Positions 8,784 to 18,590 are shown, numbered from the stretch's first letter. The stretch: DNA of 64,000 bases from Liquorilactobacillus sicerae (GCF_029916425.1 NZ_JAHAVQ010000006.1:62001-126000); one strand, 5' to 3'. Notes: a model not told the origin generated them from the sequence alone. Translations and numbers: made by a program.

Positions 8784-10538
8784 TTATTTAAAACTAATTT
8801 TTCGCAATTTTCCGATTATTCCGATTAATCCAGTCATTTCTATTAATAATAACCCGAACAAGGTTAAAGCTGAACTATCGTTTTCATCAGTTTGCGGTAA
8901 GTTGGTAGAAAACTGACGACTTTTATTGATTATAGGCTGTTTTTTGCCTCTATGACTAATAAATTTGACAATAGAAATCATTGCTTTATTTGACTTAAGG
9001 TTATCAGCTTTTCCATTTGCTATTAGTTGTTGATTTACCCGACTGTCTTTAATTTGTTTGTAAGTTCTTTCAGAAACATTTTTTGGCAACAACTTAGTGG
9101 TATTTTCAACCGTAACCAGTTTACTTTGAGCAATAGCCAAAGCATTTTCAGCAGTCGCTAAGGCTGTTTTAGAAGATACTAACTGGTCTTTAAGCTTTGA
9201 AACGCTGCTGCTTGTATCAAATTTTGACAAGTCTATAATTTGCCATTCAGATATAAATTCAAAATGAAGTTGTCCCAGATCATCAACTGAAACAGCAAAA
9301 TATTGGGCTGATTTTTCTGTTCCATAATTATCTGTTCCAGCATAATCGTTCAGATTTGTAATTGACATTGCATGAAGCCAGTTTTCATTTGCATCATCAA
9401 ATAGCATTGCAATGAGAGTATTGTAAATTGCTTTTTTGTAATCGTTCAAGGTAAAAGAATTAGTAAGTTTTTGTCCAGTAACATTGTTAATTAGATAACC
9501 TGCGCTAGCATCTTCATAAACATTAGAACCATCATAAGTTGCAAGTCCATTTGCTAACGCTGCCTGATTTATCGCTGAATCATCATGATCTTTATAAGTA
9601 TAAATATTCCAATTGTCACTGGTGTAATTATCAGCAACCGCTTTAGCAAAAGAAACAGCTCCTTTAACAACTGAAACATTCGGGGTTGTGCCCAACTGTT
9701 GACGAATATCATTAATCAATGACGCAGCGTAATTCGATAATTCCTCTATTTGACTATCAGATAAGTTGCCAGGAATCACTGAAATCTTTTCATCAGCTAC
9801 ATTGTCTTGATAACTATTCTCTGATAATCCTTCAGCTGCAAGTTTTACCAAACTTTCACCACTATCAGAATCGCCATTGACAACTGAATCTATGTAAGAA
9901 TTAAGCGCACTAGCATAATCACTTGGAACTGTAATTAGATTATTATTGTTTGTATCACTTGCATTGTTAATTTTCTGATTTAAATCATCAATTTGTGATT
10001 TTAGCGTATCAACAGTTTTTTGCTCATCAGCCACTTCTGTTTTATTTGCAGCTGTCTTTGATTGAGCTGCCGCAATATGTTTACCAGAATTCACTTCAAT
10101 CTTTTGTGTATTACTATCTGATTGTGAAACTTGGTTTGTTTCCACCTGATTGTTGGCATTGCTACTTTGTGCCTCAGAACTAACATTTTGATTAGTTGCT
10201 TTATTGGTAAGTGATTGAGCCGTGGAAGCTGTTGCCTTTTGAAGACTGGCGCTAGAAGCTTCGGTAGTAGAACTTTGAGACGAGCTGATACTGGAAGCTT
10301 TAGCAGCATCAATCGTCTCAGAAACTGAGCTATCAGTCGCCAAGTTAGAGGAGGAAGTTGAGTCAGAAGTTGTTGCCGTTGCTTGCGTTGAAATTTGACT
10401 AGACGATTGATTTAAAGCTGTTGCTCTGTTTGAAGCATCTGCTTTAACATTAGTCACTATCAATGTATTACCACCGATAGCTAAAGCTGTTGCAACTACA
10501 AATTTTGATAATTTTTTAATTTCTTTATTTTTATTCAT
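8784..10538 (-). CDS. LPxTG-type surface protein with SEC10/PgrA domain
   Basis: A 584-residue cell-wall-anchored protein. It has a signal peptide (about residues 1-34: MNKNKEIKKLSKF followed by a hydrophobic core ending VKADAS), a Ser/Thr/Gln-rich segment (35-170), a short coiled coil (EVADEQKTVDTLKSQIDDL), then a SEC10/PgrA-type domain (about 225-445; LSDSQIEELSNYAASLIND, VKGAVSFAKAVADNY) and a second coiled coil. The C-terminus is a sorting signal: LPQTDE, a hydrophobic segment and a basic tail (KLRKISFK). Sortase A would link it to peptidoglycan. SEC10/PgrA proteins were first described in surface exclusion during enterococcal conjugation, but in lactobacilli the role is generally unknown. 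ATG 10538 has a weak ribosome binding site; an ATG at 10553 is the alternative. Confidence 0.85.
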   Translation of the reverse strand: MNKNKEIKKLSKFVVATALAIGGNTLIVTNVKADASNRATALNQSSSQISTQATATTSDSTSSSNLATDSSVSETIDAAKASSISSSQSSTTEASSASLQKATASTAQSLTNKATNQNVSSEAQSSNANNQVETNQVSQSDSNTQKIEVNSGKHIAAAQSKTAANKTEVADEQKTVDTLKSQIDDLNQKINNASDTNNNNLITVPSDYASALNSYIDSVVNGDSDSGESLVKLAAEGLSENSYQDNVADEKISVIPGNLSDSQIEELSNYAASLINDIRQQLGTTPNVSVVKGAVSFAKAVADNYTSDNWNIYTYKDHDDSAINQAALANGLATYDGSNVYEDASAGYLINNVTGQKLTNSFTLNDYKKAIYNTLIAMLFDDANENWLHAMSITNLNDYAGTDNYGTEKSAQYFAVSVDDLGQLHFEFISEWQIIDLSKFDTSSSVSKLKDQLVSSKTALATAENALAIAQSKLVTVENTTKLLPKNVSERTYKQIKDSRVNQQLIANGKADNLKSNKAMISIVKFISHRGKKQPIINKSRQFSTNLPQTDENDSSALTLFGLLLIEMTGLIGIIGKLRKISFK

Positions 10539-10657
10539 CACATTCACTACCATACATTTTGAATCTAATATTTATAAATTCAAACAAGATATATCGTTCT
10601 AATAAATTACTATGGATAATAATTTATACTAATATTTGAGAAGTGGATCTAGACTTT

Positions 10658-10705
10658 CTGATATTACTGGAACATAAAGTAAAGTCCAGTATCAGTTTTT
10701 ATTTT
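10658..10705 (+). terminator. hairpin followed by a T run
   Basis: The arms ctgatattactgg and ccagtatcag pair with a small bulge and are followed by ttttt-a-ttttt. It is oriented for plus-strand transcription, but no plus-strand gene is nearby, so it may be left from a lost gene. Confidence 0.45.
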
Positions 10706-10924
10706 TACATTAAAAAAACCCTATCTTTATAGTACAGGTTGAGCAACCGAATCTAGTCAGAAAGAAGAATAATCATATTCTAATTAAATTTTATCGCACC
10801 ATCACTTGAAATAAAAGACTAAAATGTCAAGTTCTTTAAATTAAGGATTTTAGAATTATTAAAAAATATCAAATTAAGTTAGAAAAAAGCTCAATTGCTT
10901 ATCTGTGATATTTTTCATGAATAC

Positions 10925-11475
10925 CTCAAGATGAGTAATTTTTAGCTTTTTTAAATCCAATGTTAAAAATTGGGCACAATTGCAGCCATAAACAGTAGCA
11001 CAACATCTGAAAAACATAACCTAAAATCATCGCTTAGGCAGCACCTGTAGCACCAAGATGCAATCCCAAAATAAATATTAGATCACAAATAATCATCAAA
11101 ATGTTTCCACACATTGTTTCAATCCTTGATTCCATTGCTAATCCTTTTGTTCACAATAAATTATCTGGAACCAAAGAAACCATTATTAATGCAAGTCCAA
11201 TAACCATTATTCGATAAAATTGGGCTGCTTACCTTGCATACAGCCGTTTAATCTTCTTTTCCCAATAAGTGTGAAATTAAGGCACTGCCGCCAAGGCTAA
11301 AAATATCACCTAAATTAAAAAAGGCGCCATACAAATAGTTACACTAGCAACTAAAACAGCATTTTGTGTTTTTGCAATAAAAAATATCTGCTAAGTTATA
11401 AATCATACTAGCAGCCATCTCTAAAACTACCGGCAAAGTCAGTTTTAGATACGCCTTAGAAAATATCTTCCATAA
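10925..11475 (-). pseudogene. MATE-family efflux transporter, wrecked
   Basis: Read on the minus strand in pieces, this region gives AYLKLTLPVVLEMAASMIYN, LADIFF, then AVLVASVTICMAPFFN and SLGGSALISHLLGK. That is the N-terminal order of multidrug and toxic compound extrusion proteins (LPVV--M---LYN--D, then GG-ALIS-LLG). Several frameshifts and in-frame stops interrupt it, and only part of the usual 440-460 residues can be followed. It is not functional. Confidence 0.65.
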
Positions 11476-11754
11476 AACTTAAACCTCTATCCAATCAGTT
11501 TCAATGGTATGAGAGTATAAGTATTTATGTCTTTTATAATCCAAGTAACATGACTGCCTTAATATCATTATCCAGTCCACTTCAAATTGTTAAGCGACGG
11601 TTTTGCTTTTTCACGCAAACTCAAATCGGTCTAAAGACAACAAAATAACCATCTACTCTCATATCATAAATGAGCTTAGATGATCTTTTGAAACAAATCG
11701 TTTATTAGACAATTATGCTTATCACATTCTATTTAAAGGACGTTTACACCAAAG

Positions 11755-12648
11755 CTAACCTTGCAGCGATTGTTTATTTTTTTCAGTCCCATCCAAGGTT
11801 AAAATTTTTTGATACAAATCTGGGCGACGATCTCTGAAAAGGCCCCATGAGTTGCGAGTTTCCTGAATTCTTTCCATATCAAACGTATGAATCAAGGCAG
11901 TTGTTGTCTCTTCATCTGCTTGTTCAACGATCTTACCAGTTTGATCGGTGATAAATGCTGAACCATAAAATCTAATTGATGAATCATCGATCATTTCAGT
12001 TCCAATTCGATTTGAAACAACGATAGGTATCAAATTTGCAGCTGCATGCCCTTGAATAGTTCTCTGCCAATGATCACGAGAATTAATTTCAGGATGTTTC
12101 GGAACTGATCCAATAGCAGATGGATAAAATATAAAATCTGCTCCCATTAAAGCCATGCATCTAGCAGCTTCCGGGAACCATTGATCCCAACAAATTCCAA
12201 CACCAATTTTTCCATACTTTGTCTGCCAAACTTTAAATCCAGTATTCCCTGGAGTAAAATAATACTTTTCTTCATAGCCGACATCATCAGGAATATGACT
12301 TTTGCGATAAATTCCCAAGATTTCTCCATCTGCATCAATGATGGCAATTGAATTGAAACGCGTAGTATTTTTCTTTTCAAAAAAGCTGATTGGTAAAACT
12401 ACGTGAAGATCCCTAGCAAGTTTTTGTAGCTGTTGAACAGCCAGATCATCTTGCATTTCACAAGCAAAATCCATGTACTCTGGTTTTTGCTGCTGAGGAA
12501 AATATTTTCTTTCAAATAATTCTTGCAATAAAATAATGTTAGCACCCGCTTTAGCCGCTTGGGTAATTAAATCTTTAGCATGATCAATATTTTTTTGAAC
12601 ATCCCAAGAGCATGCCATTTGGGTAGCTGCTACAGTTATTTTTGTCAA
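11755..12648 (-). CDS. aguB: N-carbamoylputrescine amidase (nitrilase superfamily)
   Basis: This 297-residue protein of the nitrilase superfamily most closely fits N-carbamoylputrescine amidohydrolase. That enzyme splits N-carbamoylputrescine into putrescine, CO2 and ammonia. The catalytic triad is visible: Glu43 in LLQELFERKYF, Lys116 in YRKSHIPDD and Cys153 in GICWDQWFPE. The start is TTG 12648, with AAAGGAG 9 nt upstream. It lies 15 bp after the aminotransferase gene and probably shares its transcript. The gene that would make its substrate, at 13995-14510, is broken. A related N-carbamoyl amine could therefore be the real substrate. Confidence 0.85.
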   Translation of the reverse strand: MTKITVAATQMACSWDVQKNIDHAKDLITQAAKAGANIILLQELFERKYFPQQQKPEYMDFACEMQDDLAVQQLQKLARDLHVVLPISFFEKKNTTRFNSIAIIDADGEILGIYRKSHIPDDVGYEEKYYFTPGNTGFKVWQTKYGKIGVGICWDQWFPEAARCMALMGADFIFYPSAIGSVPKHPEINSRDHWQRTIQGHAAANLIPIVVSNRIGTEMIDDSSIRFYGSAFITDQTGKIVEQADEETTTALIHTFDMERIQETRNSWGLFRDRRPDLYQKILTLDGTEKNKQSLQG

Positions 12649-12663
12649 TTTTGTTTTCTCCTT

Positions 12664-13962
12664 TCAAGAAACGTTATCAGGTGTCTTAATTTCTAGACTA
12701 GCAACAATACTTTCATCGATAATTTTTAACGCATCCTGCAATTGTTCTTTTCTAATAACTAATGGTGGAATAAAACGAATAACATTATGATCGACCCCAC
12801 AATTTAATAAAATTAAATGACGTTTTAAAGCCTCTTGACGAATTCTAGCTACAAAATCAGTTAATGGCTTTTTATCTTTAGTTGAACGAAATTCCATGCC
12901 AATCATTAATCCTAGTCCTCTGACGCTACTAATTACAGGATACTTCCGTTGCAATTGACGGAGACCCGCTTCGAACATTTGCCCTTTTTCTCTAACAGCT
13001 GCTAAAAATTGGTCATTCATAATATCCAAAACAGCACTCCCTGCCGCACAGGCCAAAGGATTACCACCAAAAGTTCCACCATGAGCTCCTGGAAGCCATT
13101 GGTTCATATACTCAGCTCTACCAATTACTGCACTTAGTGGCAATCCATTAGCAATACTCTTAGCTGATGTTAAAATATCAGGTTGAATTTCATAATAATC
13201 TTTTGCAAACAAATAACCTGTCCGGCCATAACCCGACTGAATCTCATCAAAAATCAACATAATACCATGATCATCACAAATCTTCCGTAAAGCTGTCAAA
13301 AAGGCTTTGGGAGCTGGTAAATAACCACCTTCTCCTTGAACCGGCTCAACAATAATACATGCTGTATGATCCGGTTTTAAAATATTTGCAAATAGTTGAC
13401 GTAACTGATTTAAACAGCGCTGTACTTCTTGCCGTTCAGTCAGATCAGTATTATAAACATCTGGAAAATCGACATGATATACAGGGGGTAAAACTCCTTC
13501 ATAATTTTCACGATAACGGGCATTAGATGCCGTCATGGCAGCTGTTAGCAAAGTTCGGCCATGAAATGATCGTGTAAAAGCAATAATTCCATTTCTTTTA
13601 GTCACACTAAGGGCAAGCTTAACTGCTCCTTCATTCGCTTCAGCTCCACTATTTGCAAAATAAATCTTGTAGTCCTCGCCAATCCTTTTAGTCAGCTTTT
13701 CGGCTAATTCAATATATGATGGATAATAAACAACATTATGGCCACCGTGAATTAAAAGATGAAGTTGTTTATCAATGGCTGCCACAACTTGCGGATTATT
13801 GTGGCCACAATTAACAACACCAACCCCAGCGGCAAAATCTAAGTACTGCTGACCATCTTCACTGAGCAAATAAACACCGTTTCCTTTTACAACTCCCAGT
13901 TTGGTTGCCCGAGCAGCAACGGGAGGTAAAACTGTTAAAGATCTCTCATATAAACTTTTCAT
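12664..13962 (-). CDS. class III aminotransferase (GABA/putrescine-type)
   Basis: A 432-residue pyridoxal-phosphate enzyme of the class III (omega-amino acid) group, which includes 4-aminobutyrate, acetylornithine and putrescine aminotransferases. Visible signatures are NSGAEANEGAVKLA, SFHGRT, EPVQGEGGYLPAP, FDEIQSGYGRTG with the cofactor-binding Asp at about 239, and the Schiff-base Lys at about 268 in LTSAKSIANGLPLSAVIGR. GGGAGACAGG precedes the ATG. It sits between the arginine-deiminase-like fragment and the carbamoyl amidase, so a role in breakdown of an amine or omega-amino acid such as putrescine is an inference from context. The exact substrate is not readable. Confidence 0.85.
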   Translation of the reverse strand: MKSLYERSLTVLPPVAARATKLGVVKGNGVYLLSEDGQQYLDFAAGVGVVNCGHNNPQVVAAIDKQLHLLIHGGHNVVYYPSYIELAEKLTKRIGEDYKIYFANSGAEANEGAVKLALSVTKRNGIIAFTRSFHGRTLLTAAMTASNARYRENYEGVLPPVYHVDFPDVYNTDLTERQEVQRCLNQLRQLFANILKPDHTACIIVEPVQGEGGYLPAPKAFLTALRKICDDHGIMLIFDEIQSGYGRTGYLFAKDYYEIQPDILTSAKSIANGLPLSAVIGRAEYMNQWLPGAHGGTFGGNPLACAAGSAVLDIMNDQFLAAVREKGQMFEAGLRQLQRKYPVISSVRGLGLMIGMEFRSTKDKKPLTDFVARIRQEALKRHLILLNCGVDHNVIRFIPPLVIRKEQLQDALKIIDESIVASLEIKTPDNVS

Positions 13963-13994
13963 TTCCTGTCTCCCTAATTATAAACTCAAAATTA

Positions 13995-14510
13995 TTATTT
14001 TTCACGATAAAGTGGCAACGTCAAACAATGTATTCCCCCACCCATTTTATTAATTTCTGAAACATCAATCGGAATGACATTAACTCCGTTTTTTTCAAGT
14101 ATTTGGATAGTATTTTTACCGGAAGCTGGAAAAAGTACTTTATTTGGAGAAAGTGCCAAACAATTATTTGTTAGATCTGGATCCTTTTTTGAGACGCCTA
14201 TAACTTTAATCCCTAAAGTTTTCATTTTAGCTATAAACCAGTGTGGTAGTACCTCAAGATCTCCCAGAGCTAAGCCTTTATCAATCATGACAAAAATTTC
14301 ATCCAAATGAATTTTACTTATTGGAATATCGACAACAAACAAATCAATTCCTTGAAGTTTCAACATTACCGTGAGTTGATCAATTCCCTCTTGATTTACT
14401 CGAACAGACTTCCCAATAACAGCTGTACTTGGGTTTACAATTGTAAAACTACCACCTTCAACAAATCCCTTCCCTTGAATAGCGCCAAGAATAGGAAAAA
14501 TAATCGATGA
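13995..14510 (-). pseudogene. arginine deiminase/amidinotransferase superfamily, 5'-truncated
   Basis: The open frame runs from an in-frame TGA at 14511-14513 to the stop at 13995. Its product contains GKGFVEGGSFTIVNPSTAVI, SKIHLDE, NNCLALSPNKVLF and the C-terminal active-site pattern MGGGIHCLTLPL. That is the guanidine-modifying fold shared by arginine deiminase, agmatine deiminase and DDAH, with the catalytic Cys in GGGIHC. The N-terminal half, including the first substrate-binding segment, is missing; an ATG at 14366 would restart it internally. An IS200-derived remnant lies immediately upstream (14565-14735), so insertion or deletion by that element probably removed the 5' end. It would have headed the operon with the aminotransferase and amidase. 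Confidence 0.75.
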
Positions 14511-14564
14511 TCAGTCATTAAATGCTTATGTTTTTCTTCTAAACTTTAAGTGCGGCAAACATAT

Positions 14565-14735
14565 AGTACTTACAAACCATTTTGTATCTGCAAAACTATT
14601 TAGCCTACTCGTCAATCGTTAAAGTCCCTTTTCGATTTTTAAATGTCTGATTTTGACACCTACATTCTAAACTTTACGGGGAGCTATAGTTTAACCACTT
14701 CTTTTTCTACCTACAAAGAGAATATTTTTTTGCAT
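14565..14735 (-). mobile_element. IS200/IS605 left-end relic
   Basis: This stretch aligns over about 170 bp with the start of tnpA and the left end of the IS200-type element at 57.43-57.60 kb. Blocks shared include cgatttttaaatgt, ttttgacacctacatt and gtttaaccac, followed by an eroded end hairpin. Only the end and a few tnpA codons remain. Confidence 0.65.
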
Positions 14736-14777
14736 ACAAAAGAGTTTGTCAGGGATGGTTTAAAAATGTCATAAAAA

Positions 14778-14805
14778 AATTACGATGATTAAAATCATCG
14801 TAATT
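14778..14805 (-). terminator. Rho-independent terminator of the racemase operon
   Basis: The arms aattacgatgatt (14778-14790) and aatcatcgtaatt (14793-14805) are exact reverse complements. In the minus-strand direction the stem is followed by seven T. It lies 60 bp after the stop of the gene at 14865. Confidence 0.8.
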
Positions 14806-14864
14806 CGCCACTTATTATTCTTTCACCAATAATCTAAAGTTATATTATTTCTGTACTAAATATT

Positions 14865-15971
14865 TCATTTAACAGTTTCTATTTTTATACTGAATTTTTC
14901 TAAATTTTGCCGATCAATTTGATATCCTAAACCAAGCTCAGCAGGAACATTGACATAAGTACCATCAAGTTCAATTAAGGGTTTAATAATGTCTTTATCA
15001 TAGTACCTTCTGGAAGCAGCAATATCATTGGGAAGAGTATAACCGGGTAGTGTTGCAATTGCTACATTGGCCGCTCTTGCAACACCTGAATCAAGCATCC
15101 CGCCACACCAACACTCAATACCATTTTCCATAGCTAATTGTTGGATTCTTTTAGCGATACCCAGACCCCCAACACGGGCAACTTTAATATTAATGATTCT
15201 TCCACTGCCTAATTCAATCATCTTTTTTGCATCATCAACTGAAGTAACGCTTTCATCTAAGCAAACACTAGTAGCCAAGGCAGCTTGAAGGTGGGCATGA
15301 TCAACCAAATCACCCGGCTGCAAAGGTTGTTCAATCATGATTAAATCCAAATCATCAAGTTTTTCTAAAAGCTTGAGATCACTCAACCGATAAGCAGAAT
15401 TCGCATCAGCCATCAGCATCGCAGTCGGATAGGCTTTTCGGACAGCAGCCAAATACGCATAATCTTTTCCTGGTTTGATTTTCATCTTTATTCGCCGATA
15501 GCCAGCTTTTAAATAACTACCAACAACTTCTACCAGTTTTTGTGGACTTTTCTGAACGCCGATGCTGACGCCAGTTTCAATCTTTGTTTTACTACCGCCC
15601 AAAGCTTTGGCTAGACTAACTCCGTTTTGCTTAGCATATAAATCCCAGAGAGCACAATTAACTGCTGATTTGGACATATTGTTTCTTCTAATGTACGAAA
15701 ATAGCTCATAAATATCATCTGGATATGAAATCTTTTGACCGATTATTTTAAGAAGCAGCTGGTTTTTAAGCAGTGCCCAACTGCCATCACGAAACTCTTC
15801 ATTATAAAACGGCACATCAAAAGCCGAGGACTCGCCAAAACCACTCTTTCCATTTTCGTCTATCAATTCAAGAATAATACATTTCTTAAAGCTCATCCGC
15901 GCAAAACTAGTTTCAAAAGGATCTCTTAGCGGAAGATTAACTTTATATAGTTTAGCTTCTTTTATTTTCAA
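14865..15971 (-). CDS. N-succinylamino acid racemase / o-succinylbenzoate synthase-like enolase-superfamily enzyme
   Basis: 368 residues from TTG 15971, with AAAGGGAG 11 nt upstream; a GTG at 15983 is too close to that site. It has the muconate-lactonizing subgroup barrel with the acid/base Lys pair in IKMKIKPG (about 162/164), metal ligands Asp about 189 (MADANSAY), Glu about 214 (MIEQPL) and Asp about 239 (CLDESV), and the opposite Lys about 263 (NIKVARVGG). This set is shared by o-succinylbenzoate synthase, N-succinylamino acid racemase and dipeptide epimerases. No menaquinone gene is nearby. It lies 18 bp after an MFS carrier and in an operon with an M20 hydrolase, which favours racemisation of N-acylated or dipeptide substrates over menaquinone synthesis. 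Specificity remains open. Confidence 0.82.
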   Translation of the reverse strand: MKIKEAKLYKVNLPLRDPFETSFARMSFKKCIILELIDENGKSGFGESSAFDVPFYNEEFRDGSWALLKNQLLLKIIGQKISYPDDIYELFSYIRRNNMSKSAVNCALWDLYAKQNGVSLAKALGGSKTKIETGVSIGVQKSPQKLVEVVGSYLKAGYRRIKMKIKPGKDYAYLAAVRKAYPTAMLMADANSAYRLSDLKLLEKLDDLDLIMIEQPLQPGDLVDHAHLQAALATSVCLDESVTSVDDAKKMIELGSGRIINIKVARVGGLGIAKRIQQLAMENGIECWCGGMLDSGVARAANVAIATLPGYTLPNDIAASRRYYDKDIIKPLIELDGTYVNVPAELGLGYQIDRQNLEKFSIKIETVK

Positions 15972-15989
15972 TTTAAAAAACACTCCCTT

Positions 15990-17216
15990 TTACTCATTTT
16001 CATTAGCAACTTTTTGCTGGTTTTCTTTCAACTCTTTTGCATTGAAAGTCAATGAAATAACAAATGAAAATGCTGCTGAAATTACTAAAAACAAAAAGGC
16101 TGAACTATATGAACCGAAATGCTCAACAATCATACCAATGATGATTGGAGCTAAAAAACCTGCTAATTGTCCACCAAAATTGACGATTCCAACCGAGGAG
16201 CCATAAGAACTTTTAGTAACCAGTTGAGCAAACAATGCAAAACAGCCACTAAAGGCTAAACCCTTAAAGAAATATGTCAGCATTTCAAAAATAATAACAT
16301 TTGTCAGACTAACTGATTTATACATACCAAACATGAACACCGTTGCTAGTAAGCAGCTAAAAGCAATCAACCATTTCTCTTTGTCTTTAAAAAAATGAAC
16401 CATCAAATAGCCGCATAATAAAGCCGCAATTCCAGCACTAATTGAAGGAAGGGGTACTAACCAAGCAATTCCGGCCAGATTAATATGGCGTGCCCGCAAC
16501 AAGTACGTAGGCATCCATGAATCAAGCCCCTTGGTTATTGTACTTAATCCTAATACAACCAAAAAAAACTGCCAAACTACGGGGTTTGCAACTGAATGCT
16601 TCCAATCAATCTTATTTTTATTTTCATTAGTTCTCAATTTCTTTTGTCTGATTGGACGCAAAATCAAAACATAAGCAATCACAAATACTAAACCTAAAAT
16701 ACCCATCAAATGAAAAGCTGAACGCCAACCAAGCGTGGCAATAATCGGCGCGATTATTACGGGAGCAATTGCTGCACCAGCATAATTTGAAGATATAATT
16801 GCAGAAGTTGCTTCCGATCGAGTTTTATAGGAGAACTCTTCACTGATTTGTTTCAAACTTGCAGAAGGATAAGCACCTTCACCTATTCCAAAAAGAACAC
16901 GAATAATCAATAACGATGCCAAAGACCAAGCAAAACCTGTCATCATGGTAAAAATTGACCACATTAAAATTGCTGTCACAACAGTAACTTTCGAACCAAA
17001 TTTATCAGCTAGCCATCCACCAGGAATTTGCATTAATGAATAACTGAAGAAAAATGCACTTGAAACAAATCCCAATTCTGTCGCATTTAAATTAAAATCA
17101 TTGCCGATATATGATAACGCAATATTGACAGCCGACCGATCGATAAAGCAAATAATAAATGCCACATATAATAGTGTAAAAACAGCTTTAGGACGTCTTT
17201 GACTAGTATTTTCCAT
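15990..17216 (-). CDS. MFS transporter, anion:cation symporter type
   Basis: A 408-residue carrier with about 12 predicted membrane helices. The signature between helices 2 and 3 reads GGWLADKFGSKVT, and helix 4 contains RVLFGIGEGAYPSASLKQIS, typical of the ACS family (hexuronate, glucarate and related organic anions). The ATG follows GGGGGATT. It sits between the M20 peptidase and the racemase on one transcript, so it probably imports the substrate those two enzymes act on, for instance an N-acyl amino acid or small peptide-like anion. That substrate assignment is inference. Confidence 0.85.
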   Translation of the reverse strand: MENTSQRRPKAVFTLLYVAFIICFIDRSAVNIALSYIGNDFNLNATELGFVSSAFFFSYSLMQIPGGWLADKFGSKVTVVTAILMWSIFTMMTGFAWSLASLLIIRVLFGIGEGAYPSASLKQISEEFSYKTRSEATSAIISSNYAGAAIAPVIIAPIIATLGWRSAFHLMGILGLVFVIAYVLILRPIRQKKLRTNENKNKIDWKHSVANPVVWQFFLVVLGLSTITKGLDSWMPTYLLRARHINLAGIAWLVPLPSISAGIAALLCGYLMVHFFKDKEKWLIAFSCLLATVFMFGMYKSVSLTNVIIFEMLTYFFKGLAFSGCFALFAQLVTKSSYGSSVGIVNFGGQLAGFLAPIIIGMIVEHFGSYSSAFLFLVISAAFSFVISLTFNAKELKENQQKVANENE

Positions 17217-17243
17217 TTTATAATCCCCCTATGTTTCATTTGA

Positions 17244-18590
17244 TCAATCTGTATATAAATTGATTAATTGATAAATTATCCTAATACCCTGAAGATATGC
17301 ATCTAATCTGATATTTTCATTTGCAGCATGATTATGCTGGTCAAAATTGGCTAAAGGAATTGTGAAGACCTTAGCTTCCAAATTTTGTTCCCAAACATAA
17401 TTTGGAACAGTTCCCGGCATGACTGGCTCAATGATTGCTTTAGAATCAGCCTTTCTAATATTTGTAATAATTTTATCTATAAAGTCATCCTCAGTTCCAG
17501 CATAATATGGTGGAATTTCATTCAAATATTTTATTTCAACTGATCCCTGTTGAATCCAAGCAGCCAATTGCTCACTCAAACCCATTTCGATTTTTTCAAT
17601 CGACTGTCCTTTAACTAAACGACAATCAAATCGAGCACTGATTTTCCCCGGAATAATTGTTTTCATGCCGCTCCCTAAAAAACCACTTTGAATGCCATTT
17701 ATATTGAAAGTCGGTTCGAACATTAATTTTTTGTAATAATCAAAACTATCTTGAAAAATTGCTTGTTTGCTTTTCTTAAAAGGAACTGCCGGCAATTTAT
17801 GCAAAATATTTTCTTCAGTTTGACTAATTTTTTTAATACCATCATAAAAATACGGAATTCTTACTCTGTTTTCTTCAAAGTCATACAATTTTGACAGTAT
17901 TTTATGAAATTCTAAAACCGGATTAGTCAAAATATTACCATAATTTCCAGAATGAGCATCCATATCATTAGTTTTCAAAGTTATTTCAAAGCCTAAAAGA
18001 CCACGATTGCCCAAACGCAAAACATGCTGACCGGCAAAGTTAAATGAACCATCAATCACAAACACTGTCTGCACATTTTTCAACTCAGCAGATGATAAAT
18101 TTTGAACAGTTTGTTCCAGATGAAGGCTGCCCTTTTCTTCTTCACCTTCAATCAGCAGTTTAAGATTACAAGGGAATTCATGATGAAGCTGTTTATAAAC
18201 ATACAGCCCAAAAATCACTCCCAATAATTGACCCTTATTATCACCAGCACCTCTGCCATATAATCTGCCATTTTTTAAAATGAGTTTAAAAGGATCTGTT
18301 TTCCAATTTTTAACATCTTCAGCAGGCATAACATCGTAATGACCATAAAATAAAATTGTTTTTTTTGAATCCGCCTCTGAATTCAATTCACATAAAATGA
18401 CAGGCGATCCCTTAGTTTTAACAATCTTAATCTGACAAGTAAATAAACTTTGTAATAACTGACAGATAAAATCAACGGCTTGGTTAATATGTGCCTGATT
18501 TCCACAAATACTTTGAATACTGACAAGCTTTTCTAAGACTTGTAAAAAGTATTCTTGATGTTTTTGAATAAATAACTCATCAGCTTCCAA
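17244..18590 (-). CDS. M20-family metallopeptidase/deacylase
   Basis: 448 residues from TTG 18590, with GTGAGG about 8 nt upstream. M20 metal-binding signatures are in order: FYGHYDVMPAEDVKNW (His and Asp), GRGAGDNKGQ (bridging Asp) and EGEEEKGS (general-base Glu plus metal Glu), then VIDGSF and a C-terminal LANFDQHNHAANE with the last metal His. The middle region contains DMDAHSGNYG of the dimerisation lid. The family hydrolyses dipeptides, N-acyl amino acids or succinyl-amino acids. With the racemase and the MFS carrier it suggests an import, racemise and hydrolyse route for N-acylated or dipeptide D-amino acids. The exact substrate is unknown. Confidence 0.85.
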   Translation of the reverse strand: MEADELFIQKHQEYFLQVLEKLVSIQSICGNQAHINQAVDFICQLLQSLFTCQIKIVKTKGSPVILCELNSEADSKKTILFYGHYDVMPAEDVKNWKTDPFKLILKNGRLYGRGAGDNKGQLLGVIFGLYVYKQLHHEFPCNLKLLIEGEEEKGSLHLEQTVQNLSSAELKNVQTVFVIDGSFNFAGQHVLRLGNRGLLGFEITLKTNDMDAHSGNYGNILTNPVLEFHKILSKLYDFEENRVRIPYFYDGIKKISQTEENILHKLPAVPFKKSKQAIFQDSFDYYKKLMFEPTFNINGIQSGFLGSGMKTIIPGKISARFDCRLVKGQSIEKIEMGLSEQLAAWIQQGSVEIKYLNEIPPYYAGTEDDFIDKIITNIRKADSKAIIEPVMPGTVPNYVWEQNLEAKVFTIPLANFDQHNHAANENIRLDAYLQGIRIIYQLINLYTD

